Shown here one piece after another: positions 44,134 to 52,023 of a DNA stretch of 64,000 nucleotides. The translations under genes and the position numbers were made by a program. This DNA comes from Leptospirales bacterium (lineage in GTDB: Bacteria; Spirochaetota; Leptospiria; Leptospirales; Leptonemataceae): positions 34,007 through 98,006 of the forward strand of contig JAIBBN010000012.1 in the NCBI GenBank assembly GCA_019694655.1, in the 5' to 3' direction. Numbering within the stretch: position 1 is the stretch's first letter; each line of letters starts with the position of its first letter. The notes below the pieces were generated by a model. It ran no database searches and was not told the origin of the DNA. It saw only the letters and a program-made list of their open reading frames with translations.

Positions 44134-45258
44134 ATGAGGACTTCGCTGAAGAAATGCATCGTTACCGGGGCCATTGCCGCCAGCGGCATCTGGGGCGGAG
44201 GGCTGTCCGCTGAGTCGGTGGCCGAAAAGGCGCAAACCAAGCGCATCGAGATGGTGCAGTATATGCGCATCCTTGAGCCGCTGGTCTACAATTTCCCCTG
44301 CGAACCCTTTCCTGCCTGCATGGATCAGCTACGCGCGCCTGGCGATTCGGTGCGCATCGCCGAGGGGCCGCGCATCAAGCAATACCTTGATATCAAGCAG
44401 ATCTACCAGCAAGGCATGGTCTACTTCTATGAAGGCAACTATATCAATGCCTACAATCGCTTCCTGGACACACAGGTGCGGGTCGATCATCTGCTCGAAG
44501 AATTGAGCCAGTCCTATCTGGAGCGCGCCGAGATCATGTTGCGCGACGCCATTGAAAAGAAAAATCCAAACGATCCGGATGATCGCACGGTGGTTGATAT
44601 TTCCGTGCAATTTGGTCCCGGCAGTCGACGCCGCCAGGACTTCGCCATTGATCGAGAATCGCCCCAGACGGGACGCCGCTACAATGCCCGCGACTATCAC
44701 TGGGCAATGAACAAGTATAGAATCGAAAAGAATGTAGAGTACGGCTACCGTCACCTGGGGATGGCCAAGGAGGCGCGCTACCGGGCGCTCCGCGCCGACG
44801 CCAACAATACGCCGGAACAACGCATCAATCCCGATCAGCGGCGTAACCGTATTGAACTTTATATCGCCTCTATTCACCTGGCGCGGATGGCAAAGATGAA
44901 TGCCGCCTTCCTGTTTGCTTTGAAGTATCCTTTTGATAACTACGCGCTGCAAAACCCTTTTGGTCAAACGGAAGCGGGTCTGGTTCAGGAACCCTACACG
45001 CCAACGCTGGAAGACGTACGTATGACCTGGTCCGAGAATCCATACGTATTACCGAAGGCATTGCACCCCATTTTCGATTTGCGTACGCCGGCGGAGTATC
45101 GACGCGACGAGGTAGATGCGCGCAACGAGATCTATCAGGACATGGTGGATTCGCTGGTGCGTATGCAGTACGTAGAGGAAAAGCCGCAGAGCTTTCAGCG
45201 GCAACAGGGCGGCGGAGCGCAGGGCGGTCAGGGCGGCGCTGGAAACCCGGGGCCCTGA
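44134..45258 (+). CDS. Secreted hypothetical protein with TPR-like region
   Basis: A 374-residue protein from the ATG at 44134 (frame open from a TTG at 44110). MRTSLKKCIVTGAIAASGIW looks like a signal peptide. The mature part is helical: QIYQQGMVYFYEGNYINAYN resembles a single TPR helix pair, and KNVEYGYRHLGMAKEARYRA and HLARMAKMNAAFLFALKYPF add further helices. It ends in a Gln/Gly-rich tail (QQGGGAQGGQGGAGNPGP). No enzyme motif is seen. It is monocistronic, between the divergent DUF2225 gene and the convergent SbcC-like gene. I do not recognise the family; its size and style suggest an envelope protein specific to this order. Confidence 0.75.
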   Translation: MRTSLKKCIVTGAIAASGIWGGGLSAESVAEKAQTKRIEMVQYMRILEPLVYNFPCEPFPACMDQLRAPGDSVRIAEGPRIKQYLDIKQIYQQGMVYFYEGNYINAYNRFLDTQVRVDHLLEELSQSYLERAEIMLRDAIEKKNPNDPDDRTVVDISVQFGPGSRRRQDFAIDRESPQTGRRYNARDYHWAMNKYRIEKNVEYGYRHLGMAKEARYRALRADANNTPEQRINPDQRRNRIELYIASIHLARMAKMNAAFLFALKYPFDNYALQNPFGQTEAGLVQEPYTPTLEDVRMTWSENPYVLPKALHPIFDLRTPAEYRRDEVDARNEIYQDMVDSLVRMQYVEEKPQSFQRQQGGGAQGGQGGAGNPGP

Positions 45259-45309
45259 GGCGCATCGGCTATTCTGCTGCTGCATTGCGGCAAGAAATCC
45301 CGCTGCATC

Positions 45310-47550
45310 TCAGGCGGAAGAGCTCAGCCGATGCAGCGTATACTCGGGCGCTGAATTTTGCAGCAGTTCAAGCAGCGCCTGCTCTTTGGTGAAGAGTACC
45401 AGCTGACAGCTCTTTTCTTCCGCAAAGTGCAGCGCATATTTTAAGGCCCGCTCCGCTCGATTTGCATCGAGCGTCAGAAAGGGCTCATCCAGCAAAAGCA
45501 ATCGACCATCCACGCCGACCCGGGCCGCTAAAGCCAAACGTAGAGCAAAGAAAAAGGAATCGCGCGTGCCGGCGGAAAGGTAGTCGATCGACCGCGCTTC
45601 GCCCTGCGCATCCGCCAGTTGCAGCTCAAGCTCGGCGGCGTTTTCATTAACGCGGGCGCGTTGCGTCTCCGGGAAAAGACCGGAAAGCGAGTGATTCACA
45701 GCTTCGACCAACTGCACCGTGCGATAGCTGTGCATCTGCTGCAAATCGGCAAGCAGCCCGCGGGCTATTCCGGCGGCGCGCTGCTCCTGTTCTTTCTCGA
45801 GGAGATCCGCTTCCAATCGGAGCGCCTGCTGCTGTAAATCGTTCCATTCTGCCAGCACCCGCCCGAGTGCTCCCTGTGTTTCGCCGCGATCGCTGGCCGA
45901 CGATTCCCGTTCTGCGGCCAATTGCTGAATCAGCTCCTCACGCCGCTGGCGGGCAGCGCTATGTGCACTTTTCAGTTTGTACTGACCCTCCGGGTCAGGC
46001 GCCTGCCTTGCGCCGCCGGCGCCAAGCTGGGCCAGTTCGCTTTGCCATTCGACTTCCGCCTCGCGGAGTTCGCGCGCAGCGGCTACGCTCTGCAACTCCT
46101 CGCGGAGAAATGCGATGCGGCCGCTCTTTTCCAGCCACGCCAGACGTTTCTCTTTGTATTGCTCCGGCGTTGCCACGCCCCGCGATTGCAGCCATTGCCG
46201 AAGCTCTTCTTTTATGCGCTGCACGGCGGCCGCCGCCGCTGCCTGTTCGCCGGCGCTGCGTTCCTCGTCTTGCGCAAGCTCGGCGTCGCGCTGCTGGCTG
46301 AGGCCCAGCCTCTCTTCGTAGCGCATTGCCTCGTTTTCTCTGCGGCGCAGTTCTTCTTCGTAGCTCTGCTGCGTGAACGCTGCAGGTTCAGGCAGATCCA
46401 GGCTGCGCCATTCCGCCTGTAGCGTCTGCAGACGAATCGGATCAAGTTTCGATTCCCGATGAGGACGGACTACAATATGGAGCGCCGAGCCAAAAAGAAG
46501 CAGGCCGCCGACTACGAGGGCGTAAACGTCGCCCCCCCAAAACGCATAGGCCAGTAGGGCGACTCCAGCCGCAGCCAGTCCGAGCGTAACGGCCAGACGG
46601 CCACGCCGTAATTTCGAACTCACCGCCGGCGACGTAGCCAGCGCCGCCAGCTGTGCTCCTGCCAGCTGTGACGCCTGCAGCATGGCCCCGGTCTGCTTTT
46701 TCAGGCTTTCGATACTACGATCGTGGACGATCCGGGCCTCGCTTGCTTCCAGTGCGCGCTTCTGCGCCGCCTCCGCCGCCGCCGCGGCGGCGGTATTCTC
46801 TTGCAAAAGCAAATCCAGCGCCCCGCCATCGTCTTCTGCAAAAGGTTTCAGGTCCGCCAGTTCGCGCTGCAGGTCCTTGATTCGATTCAATTTGCTCAGG
46901 GCTTCGACCAGGACTGAGCGCCGGGCGGCCGCGTCAAAATCGCGCATAGCATCCTCGGCAAGTCGGAGCTGCTTTTCCGCGCGTTGCAGCTCCTGATCCA
47001 TCCATGCAATGCGCTGGCCGCGCTCTTGATCCTGCTTACGCCTGCTGACCAGAGCAAGTCGCTCATGATCACAGGTCTGAAATCGCTCGCTGAGCGATTG
47101 GCGCTCGCTTCGGAGGCGGAGACGCGCCCTGGCGGCGCCGAAGCTGGCCTTATCCGACGCCAGGTCGTTCAGCATTTTGATGGCTTTGTCCATGCGAACA
47201 TCGCTCTCGAATAGTTCCGCCGTGGCTTGTTGGAAGAAGCGTCCTTTCATTTTGATATGAACATTGCCGCTGTGTACAGCGTAGGTGGACAGGAACTCAT
47301 CGTGGGCCAGGCTGGCCTTGATCTCGCCCCTGGCGTCGTGCAGGGAGGCCCTTGCCGTTTCGCCGTAGCGTTCGCGCAGTCGCTTGCCGTCGCTCGTACT
47401 CCCCGATGGCTGACATAGCGCCTGGAAAAAGGCGTCAAAAAGCGTGCTCTTGCCGGCCTCATTGGGGCCGAAGAAGGCCGTAACTGGACCCAGAGCAAAT
47501 TCAGAATTTCGAAACTTGCCGAAGTTGTGCAGCAGTAAGCGGATAAACAT
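45310..47550 (-). CDS. SbcC/YhaN-like AAA ATPase with central membrane hairpin
   Basis: A 746-residue ABC-type ATPase. Walker A is FFGPNEAGKSTLFDA (28-36 core) after the SMC-like start FIRLLLHNFGKFRN. The C-terminal part holds the signature YLSAGTRDSFFFALRLALA and Walker B/D-loop LLLLDEPFLTLDANRAERAL. Long coiled coils fill the centre, but instead of the Rad50 zinc hook (CxxC) there are two hydrophobic helices at about 320-337 and 342-361, as in Bacillus YhaN. It would pair with the nuclease encoded immediately upstream (1-base gap) to process DNA ends, perhaps at the membrane. Confidence 0.88.
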   Translation of the reverse strand: MFIRLLLHNFGKFRNSEFALGPVTAFFGPNEAGKSTLFDAFFQALCQPSGSTSDGKRLRERYGETARASLHDARGEIKASLAHDEFLSTYAVHSGNVHIKMKGRFFQQATAELFESDVRMDKAIKMLNDLASDKASFGAARARLRLRSERQSLSERFQTCDHERLALVSRRKQDQERGQRIAWMDQELQRAEKQLRLAEDAMRDFDAAARRSVLVEALSKLNRIKDLQRELADLKPFAEDDGGALDLLLQENTAAAAAAEAAQKRALEASEARIVHDRSIESLKKQTGAMLQASQLAGAQLAALATSPAVSSKLRRGRLAVTLGLAAAGVALLAYAFWGGDVYALVVGGLLLFGSALHIVVRPHRESKLDPIRLQTLQAEWRSLDLPEPAAFTQQSYEEELRRRENEAMRYEERLGLSQQRDAELAQDEERSAGEQAAAAAAVQRIKEELRQWLQSRGVATPEQYKEKRLAWLEKSGRIAFLREELQSVAAARELREAEVEWQSELAQLGAGGARQAPDPEGQYKLKSAHSAARQRREELIQQLAAERESSASDRGETQGALGRVLAEWNDLQQQALRLEADLLEKEQEQRAAGIARGLLADLQQMHSYRTVQLVEAVNHSLSGLFPETQRARVNENAAELELQLADAQGEARSIDYLSAGTRDSFFFALRLALAARVGVDGRLLLLDEPFLTLDANRAERALKYALHFAEEKSCQLVLFTKEQALLELLQNSAPEYTLHRLSSSA

Positions 47551-47551
47551 T

Positions 47552-48658
47552 TCAGCTCACCTTGTTGTCGTGCAGCGCCTTCAGACCCAGCGCGCGCGCG
47601 CGACGCCAGTCGGCAATGGTCTCGGCATTGGACTCTCCGCCGAGTTGTTCGAAACCCTGTTGCCAGAGACGCAAAAATTCCACGGCGCTGGGAAGCTGCA
47701 CTACGTCTGCGGCGACCAGGCATCGATCCCGGTCGCGCGTGAAATCTATTCGGCGCGCGGGCGGCGCAGTTTCCCGTAGCTTGCGCTCCAGCGCATCAAG
47801 GCGGTCATCGCTTTCGACCATTCCGTTCCAGCGTATTTCGACGGTGTCCTCTGGTTCCCAGGAAAGCGCACTGCAATCGAAGTCGTTTCCTTCCGGCAGG
47901 ATGTTCGTTTCCACAGTGCGATACTGACCTGCGGCGGCTATAGCAATACGTTGCAGGGAAAACTCGCGACCTTGCCAGTCGATGAGCAAAGCCTCTCGCG
48001 GGCCGCTTTCGCCGCGTCGCCAGACGCGAGCGCTGCCAGGGTAGGCGCAGCGAACGCCGTCGATTGTCTGCTCCCGTCCAGCGTGAATGTGGCCAAGCAA
48101 GGCCAGCTGACATTCCCAGCGTGCAAAATGCGCGGCCTCCAGCACCCCGGCAGGCGCGTCCTTTTCTTCGTCGGGTCCGGAGTAGGCCATGCCGGCGACA
48201 ATTCCGTGCGCCAGTGCGATGCGCAGACCTCTCGGCGGCGCTGGCGCCTTCCACTCGCTGAGGGCCGCATAGTCCGAACTGTGCGGGACGGCGACGATTT
48301 GCAAACTGTGTCCGCCAAACTCGCGTTGCAGAAATGTTGCCGGTCCCTCGGACAGAAACTCAACGTGCTCGCCCAGGTTGAATTGTTCTAGCTTCTGTCC
48401 GCGGATTTGTCGCAAGCTCTCGTGGTTTCCCGGCAGGAAGAACGCTGGCGCGTCGCAGGAGCGCAAGATTTCGCCGACCGTCTTACGGAGCGGCGCGATA
48501 TCCTCAAATGTATTGAAGAGATCTCCGCCGATGGTCAGCAAATCGGCCTTTGCTTCCCTGGCCATTTTGCACAGAGCGGTCAGCGTCGACAGACTGTATT
48601 CATGCTCGGCTGGCGCGGCGCTGAGGTGCAGGTCTGCAAAATGAAAGATCCGTGGCAT
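47552..48658 (-). CDS. SbcD/YhaO-like metallophosphoesterase nuclease
   Basis: A 368-residue protein with the full set of calcineurin-like phosphoesterase motifs: HFADLHLS, LTIGGDLFN, FFLPGNHES, AVPHSSDY, ALAHGIVAG and LLGHIHAG. This is the Mre11/SbcD fold; the C-terminal 120 residues would be the capping and ATPase-binding region. It is the first gene of the pair with the SbcC-like ATPase. A lipoprotein gene lies 96 bases upstream on the same strand. YhaO-type enzymes are less studied than SbcD; substrate preference is unknown. Confidence 0.88.
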   Translation of the reverse strand: MPRIFHFADLHLSAAPAEHEYSLSTLTALCKMAREAKADLLTIGGDLFNTFEDIAPLRKTVGEILRSCDAPAFFLPGNHESLRQIRGQKLEQFNLGEHVEFLSEGPATFLQREFGGHSLQIVAVPHSSDYAALSEWKAPAPPRGLRIALAHGIVAGMAYSGPDEEKDAPAGVLEAAHFARWECQLALLGHIHAGREQTIDGVRCAYPGSARVWRRGESGPREALLIDWQGREFSLQRIAIAAAGQYRTVETNILPEGNDFDCSALSWEPEDTVEIRWNGMVESDDRLDALERKLRETAPPARRIDFTRDRDRCLVAADVVQLPSAVEFLRLWQQGFEQLGGESNAETIADWRRARALGLKALHDNKVS

Positions 48659-48754
48659 CGGACCATTGTACTGATAGGGTGTGACAACGACCAGCGGGCT
48701 TTGGCAATCTGCTGGGAAAGGGGTAGTTGGGGGATGTCGGCCAGTAGCTCGACA

Positions 48755-49459
48755 CTATTCTACTGGAAGCATCGGCTCCCAGTGCGTGCCAGCGAGGTCC
48801 GCCGCCACTCCGCGCTGGAAGTTCTCCTGCCGCTCATGCGCCGTGGCCTCCTCCTCTGTGTCGCGCGGGGTTCCACGATACAAAAACTTCATGTTTGCGT
48901 AGGAGCCGATTCCAAAGCGGGCAAGATCTGGCGTAAGCATTTGACGATTGGCCTGCTGAAACTCGTCGGCTGCATCAAAATCGAGGGACATGTCGACGAC
49001 AAAGGACCCCATCAAGGCTATTTTTCCAGGCTGCACGATGACGCGGGCCTTTTCGCTCATGGTTCGGGAGAAATAGGTGGTATAGGAGGAAGTTGAAGGG
49101 AGCGAAATTCCGTAGCGTTCCGCATGACGATTGATGTCGCTTAAGTCCGCAGCCACATCGTAGCTGCATCCTGCCGGCAGGTATGCGCCGGGCAAAAGAT
49201 CAGGCGTATAGAATCGATTCTGTCGACGAAAGCGCGATTGAAAGTAGTCTTCGGGCCGCGGCACATCGTCGGAGTCACGCACAAAATAGACGCTGTCGCA
49301 GGTGCGGTCTAACACGCCCAGCGGACTGAAAGGCGGCGACACAGTAATGGCTATGACCAGCGCGCCGGTTGCGCCCGATTCGCGCGGAGGCAGGCCAATG
49401 GGAGTGGCGCAATTCAATAGTGCGACGGCCAAGAAGGCGCAAAAGGCAAGAGTACGCAA
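48755..49459 (-). CDS. Putative lipoprotein, paralogue of the divergent neighbour
   Basis: A 234-residue protein with a signal peptide ending in lipobox ALLNC (Cys17). The mature part includes SVYFVRDSDDVPRPEDYFQ, LLPGAYLPAGCSYDVAADLS and YTTYFSRTMSEKARVIVQPG. Segments of the same kind and order (PPGDYVAVMCSHNVASAS; AYNILFSSEIMNATRVRLAAG) occur in the lipoprotein encoded divergently at 49550, so the two are probably old paralogues. A 10-bp inverted repeat lies between them. Function is unknown; a periplasmic or surface location is expected. Confidence 0.8.
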   Translation of the reverse strand: MRTLAFCAFLAVALLNCATPIGLPPRESGATGALVIAITVSPPFSPLGVLDRTCDSVYFVRDSDDVPRPEDYFQSRFRRQNRFYTPDLLPGAYLPAGCSYDVAADLSDINRHAERYGISLPSTSSYTTYFSRTMSEKARVIVQPGKIALMGSFVVDMSLDFDAADEFQQANRQMLTPDLARFGIGSYANMKFLYRGTPRDTEEEATAHERQENFQRGVAADLAGTHWEPMLPVE

Positions 49460-49491
49460 GACCTGCTACAGGCATCTGACAGGGAATCTCT

Positions 49492-49524
49492 GGCAAGTCA
49501 AAATACTCGAATCCTTGACTTGCC
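49492..49524. promoter_or_regulatory. Perfect inverted repeat between two paralogous lipoprotein genes
   Basis: GGCAAGTCAA (49492-49501) and TTGACTTGCC (49515-49524) are exact inverted copies with a 13-base spacer, centred in the 90-base divergent intergenic region. Each arm read outward begins TTGACT, a good -35 match, but no -10 box follows at 17 bases in either direction. An operator for a shared regulator is the simplest reading. Confidence 0.6.
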
Positions 49525-49549
49525 TTGAGCTGCCAGGAAAGCTCTGACC

Positions 49550-50275
49550 ATGGTATGCAATGCATGCGATGGCAAACGAATCTTGGCCGTGTTGGCCGTG
49601 TTGGCCGTGTTGGCCTTGGCCGCGGCGCTCAATGGCTGTACGATACCCGACTTGCGCGAAGGGCCGCCTGGCTATATTGCTTCTGAAGCAACGGCAAGTA
49701 TCGAGGCGCGTTTTGTTGTCATTGCTATTCCGTACGTCGTGCGCTATAGACCGATGCGCGTTTACTACGCGCGCCTTGATCCGGAGCGAAATATTGGCGG
49801 GGTATTGGATCTTCGCGGCGCCAGCTACTATGCCAGCGCCTATCTGGGCAATGAGACTCAACATCTGATTGATCTGCCGCCGGGAGACTACGTTGCCGTA
49901 ATGTGCAGCCACAATGTTGCCAGCGCCAGCGCAATGAGTGTCGAAAGCCCGGAGGAGGCCCAGTCCATTACGGAAAATGCAAATCGCCCATGGAGCTTTG
50001 ATGATGGCGCCTACAATATCCTATTCAGCAGCGAAATAATGAATGCAACGCGCGTGCGCCTTGCCGCTGGTCAATCGCTATCCACAGATGTTTTTTTCAT
50101 TTCTGGCAGCCGCGCGCTGGATCAGGCGGATGCTCAGGAAAAGGAAGTCGCCCTGCACCTTGCCAGCGGCGTGTACGCATGGTTGCCGAATCCCTTTTGT
50201 ATTGGCTGTCCGCAGCGCTTTCTTCACGGCCAGCTGGATCGAATCGAGCCCTTGCAGGAAAGATCGTCGCCGTAA
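49550..50275 (+). CDS. Putative lipoprotein with repeat-built signal peptide
   Basis: A 241-residue protein. The signal peptide core is a run of LAV repeats encoded by three perfect copies of a 9-base unit, ending in lipobox ALNGC (Cys30). The mature part has VVIAIPYVVRYRPMRVYYAR, LDLRGASYYASAYLGNE and LPPGDYVAVMCSHNVASAS, the last being similar to the divergent lipoprotein at 48755. A pair of Cys near the end (PFCIGCPQRF) may form a disulfide. The function is unknown. Gain or loss of a 9-base unit would change signal-peptide length by three residues without shifting frame. Confidence 0.8.
   Translation: MVCNACDGKRILAVLAVLAVLALAAALNGCTIPDLREGPPGYIASEATASIEARFVVIAIPYVVRYRPMRVYYARLDPERNIGGVLDLRGASYYASAYLGNETQHLIDLPPGDYVAVMCSHNVASASAMSVESPEEAQSITENANRPWSFDDGAYNILFSSEIMNATRVRLAAGQSLSTDVFFISGSRALDQADAQEKEVALHLASGVYAWLPNPFCIGCPQRFLHGQLDRIEPLQERSSP
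49583..49609 (+). repeat. Tandem repeat TTGGCCGTG x3 in a signal-peptide region
   Basis: Three perfect head-to-tail copies of TTGGCCGTG (49583-49591, 49592-49600, 49601-49609), followed by the related TTGGCCTTGGCC. In frame the unit encodes LAV. The unit length is a multiple of three, so slippage would alter the hydrophobic core of the signal peptide while keeping the gene open. Confidence 0.9.
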
Positions 50276-50293
50276 GCGTCGCTGGCTTTTGCT

Positions 50294-50851
50294 TCAGCGT
50301 AGCTGGCCCCTGCCAGCCTGGCTGCGAATTCGCTGCGCCATTTGCCATAGCGATCCCTCCAGCTTGAAAAAGCGAGTCAGCGCCGAAGGGCTCAGTCGCA
50401 ATTCTGCGGCCGCCGGCTTGGGTTCGGCATCGCACAAACTCAGCCAGGACAGGGACAGAAAGCACTGGCCGGGAAAGTCGTCGTGATCGGCGTTGATCGG
50501 CATTCGAAATGGTCTAAAACGCTCTTGCGTTTGGCGCAAAAATGCGGCGTCCGCCTCGCCGCCTTTTTGCGCGGAGCGAAATTGCTCGGCGGCAAGGAGG
50601 GCAAGTGCGATGCGCAGACGATGAAGCGCTTCATGGAGATTGCGGCCGCCTTCGCGATGACTGGCGGCCTCCGCTTGCAAACCGCTCTCCGGATGCCGCA
50701 GGCGTACCGCACTCAAGGTGCGGTTGCGGTGCTGGCCGCCGGGGCCGCTGCCCTGAAAGCGCTCGCGCTGCAACTTTGCCAGCAGCGCATTCGCTGGCAG
50801 CGCGAGGTCTTCCAGGAGCGAATCCAGAGACAGTCTTGATTCAGAAGCCAA
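50294..50851 (-). CDS. Stand-alone RF-1-type GGQ domain protein (peptide release/ribosome rescue-like)
   Basis: A 185-residue protein with the catalytic loop of class I release factors: FQGSGPGGQHRNRTLSAVRL (GGQ at 38-40), then a helix and EAASHREGGRNLHEALHRL. There is no codon-recognition domain, so it resembles ArfB/YaeJ or mitochondrial C12orf65/MTRFR, which hydrolyse peptidyl-tRNA on stalled ribosomes. ArfB ends in a short basic tail; here the GGQ domain is followed by about 100 residues with a helical part (LSPSALTRFFKLEGSLWQM) and an Arg/Gln-rich end, so the rescue mechanism is unclear. Its start overlaps the end of the beta-propeller gene by 11 bases. Confidence 0.8.
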   Translation of the reverse strand: MASESRLSLDSLLEDLALPANALLAKLQRERFQGSGPGGQHRNRTLSAVRLRHPESGLQAEAASHREGGRNLHEALHRLRIALALLAAEQFRSAQKGGEADAAFLRQTQERFRPFRMPINADHDDFPGQCFLSLSWLSLCDAEPKPAAAELRLSPSALTRFFKLEGSLWQMAQRIRSQAGRGQLR

Positions 50852-51944
50852 TTTGATTCAGAGTGCCAAGAGTTTGCGCTGTGACTCCGGAAGGCAGACT
50901 GGAAACAAGAGTCAGGAGGCCGCTGCTCGGATTGATTCGAAAGGAATAGGTGTCGCCGGAACCGCTGTTGGCCACAAAGAGAAAGCGTCCATTTACATCG
51001 CAGTGAACGCCAATCGGCCCGGTTCCGGCCGGCTGATTGGCAACGTTGGTCAGAACGCCGCCGTCGCCAACTTGTAGCACGCTGATGTTGTCCGTTGTCT
51101 GATTGCTTACATAGACATATTTTCCGTCCGGCGTAACGGAGCTGAAGGTATTGAATGTTCCGGTTGTTGCGTTGGAAACGAGCGTCAGGCTTTCATCGCC
51201 GAGAACTTGAAAAACCTTTAGTATTGCCGTATTGTCTGTAACATAAACATATCTCCCGAAGGGGTCGGCCGAAACCCCGCGGGCATTAGCCAATCCCGTT
51301 TGACTCAGCAGCAGGGCGGCGCCGCTTGCCGGGTCCACACGGAAGACCATCACCTGTCCAGTGGCATTGGCTACATAGATAGCGCGTTGATCGGGACGCC
51401 ACGCCATCTGGTTGCCCGCGCTTCCCATGGTCAGGGTACTCGAAGGGCTCAAGGCGCCCGAGGCTGGGTCGATGGCGAAGGTTTGAAGCGAAGCTGGCAG
51501 AGTGTTCAACACATATGCAAATCGACGGCTGGAATCGAGCAGCAAATCGACCGGCGCAGTAGCCGCTACGCTGCCGATTTGCGTCAGTGCGCCGGTGTAG
51601 GGATGAATGGCAAAGGTCACAATCGAGTTCCCGCCGCCAGTCGCAATGTACAGGAATCGCCCATCGGGCGAGATCTTGAGATTCAATACTGACAGCGTGG
51701 CAGTATTGCCCAGTGCTGCGAGCGCGCCAGTTCCAGGGTCAATGCGGTAGCCGCTGATCGTGTTGGAGGTGTTGTTTCCAGAATAGAGAAAGCGCGGCAC
51801 ATAGAAGGGCAGGTAGGGAATCAAAGCGCTGAGCGCGCATGTTGAATCCGCTCTCGAACAATCATTGTCTGATGAGCAATGCAGGCATGTCGCCAGAAGC
51901 AGGCCCGCGATTCTCCATCGAAACATCGACAAATCCAAAATCAT
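50841..51944 (-). CDS. Seven-bladed beta-propeller (lactonase-like) lipoprotein
   Basis: About 367 residues from the ATG at 51944 (a later ATG lies at 51926). The signal peptide (RIAGLLLATCLHC) has possible lipobox Cys at 20 or 23. A short segment DNDCSRADSTC (residues 26-36) precedes a run of repeats of the YVTN/lactonase type: FLYSGNNTSNTISGYRIDPG, FLYIATGGGNSIVTFAIHP, AIYVANATGQVMVFRVDP, YVYVTDNTAILKVFQV, YVYVSNQTTDNISVLQV and FLFVANSGSGDTYSFRINP. Enzyme activity is not implied; many such proteins in this group are surface lipoproteins. Confidence 0.85.
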   Translation of the reverse strand: MILDLSMFRWRIAGLLLATCLHCSSDNDCSRADSTCALSALIPYLPFYVPRFLYSGNNTSNTISGYRIDPGTGALAALGNTATLSVLNLKISPDGRFLYIATGGGNSIVTFAIHPYTGALTQIGSVAATAPVDLLLDSSRRFAYVLNTLPASLQTFAIDPASGALSPSSTLTMGSAGNQMAWRPDQRAIYVANATGQVMVFRVDPASGAALLLSQTGLANARGVSADPFGRYVYVTDNTAILKVFQVLGDESLTLVSNATTGTFNTFSSVTPDGKYVYVSNQTTDNISVLQVGDGGVLTNVANQPAGTGPIGVHCDVNGRFLFVANSGSGDTYSFRINPSSGLLTLVSSLPSGVTAQTLGTLNQIGF

Positions 51945-52023
51945 GGCCGATTGGCGTCCAGTCCGATGCTCCAGTGATCGGCGGCTTTTGACTATTTGTT
52001 CCTTCCAATCCGAGGCGGGCGCC

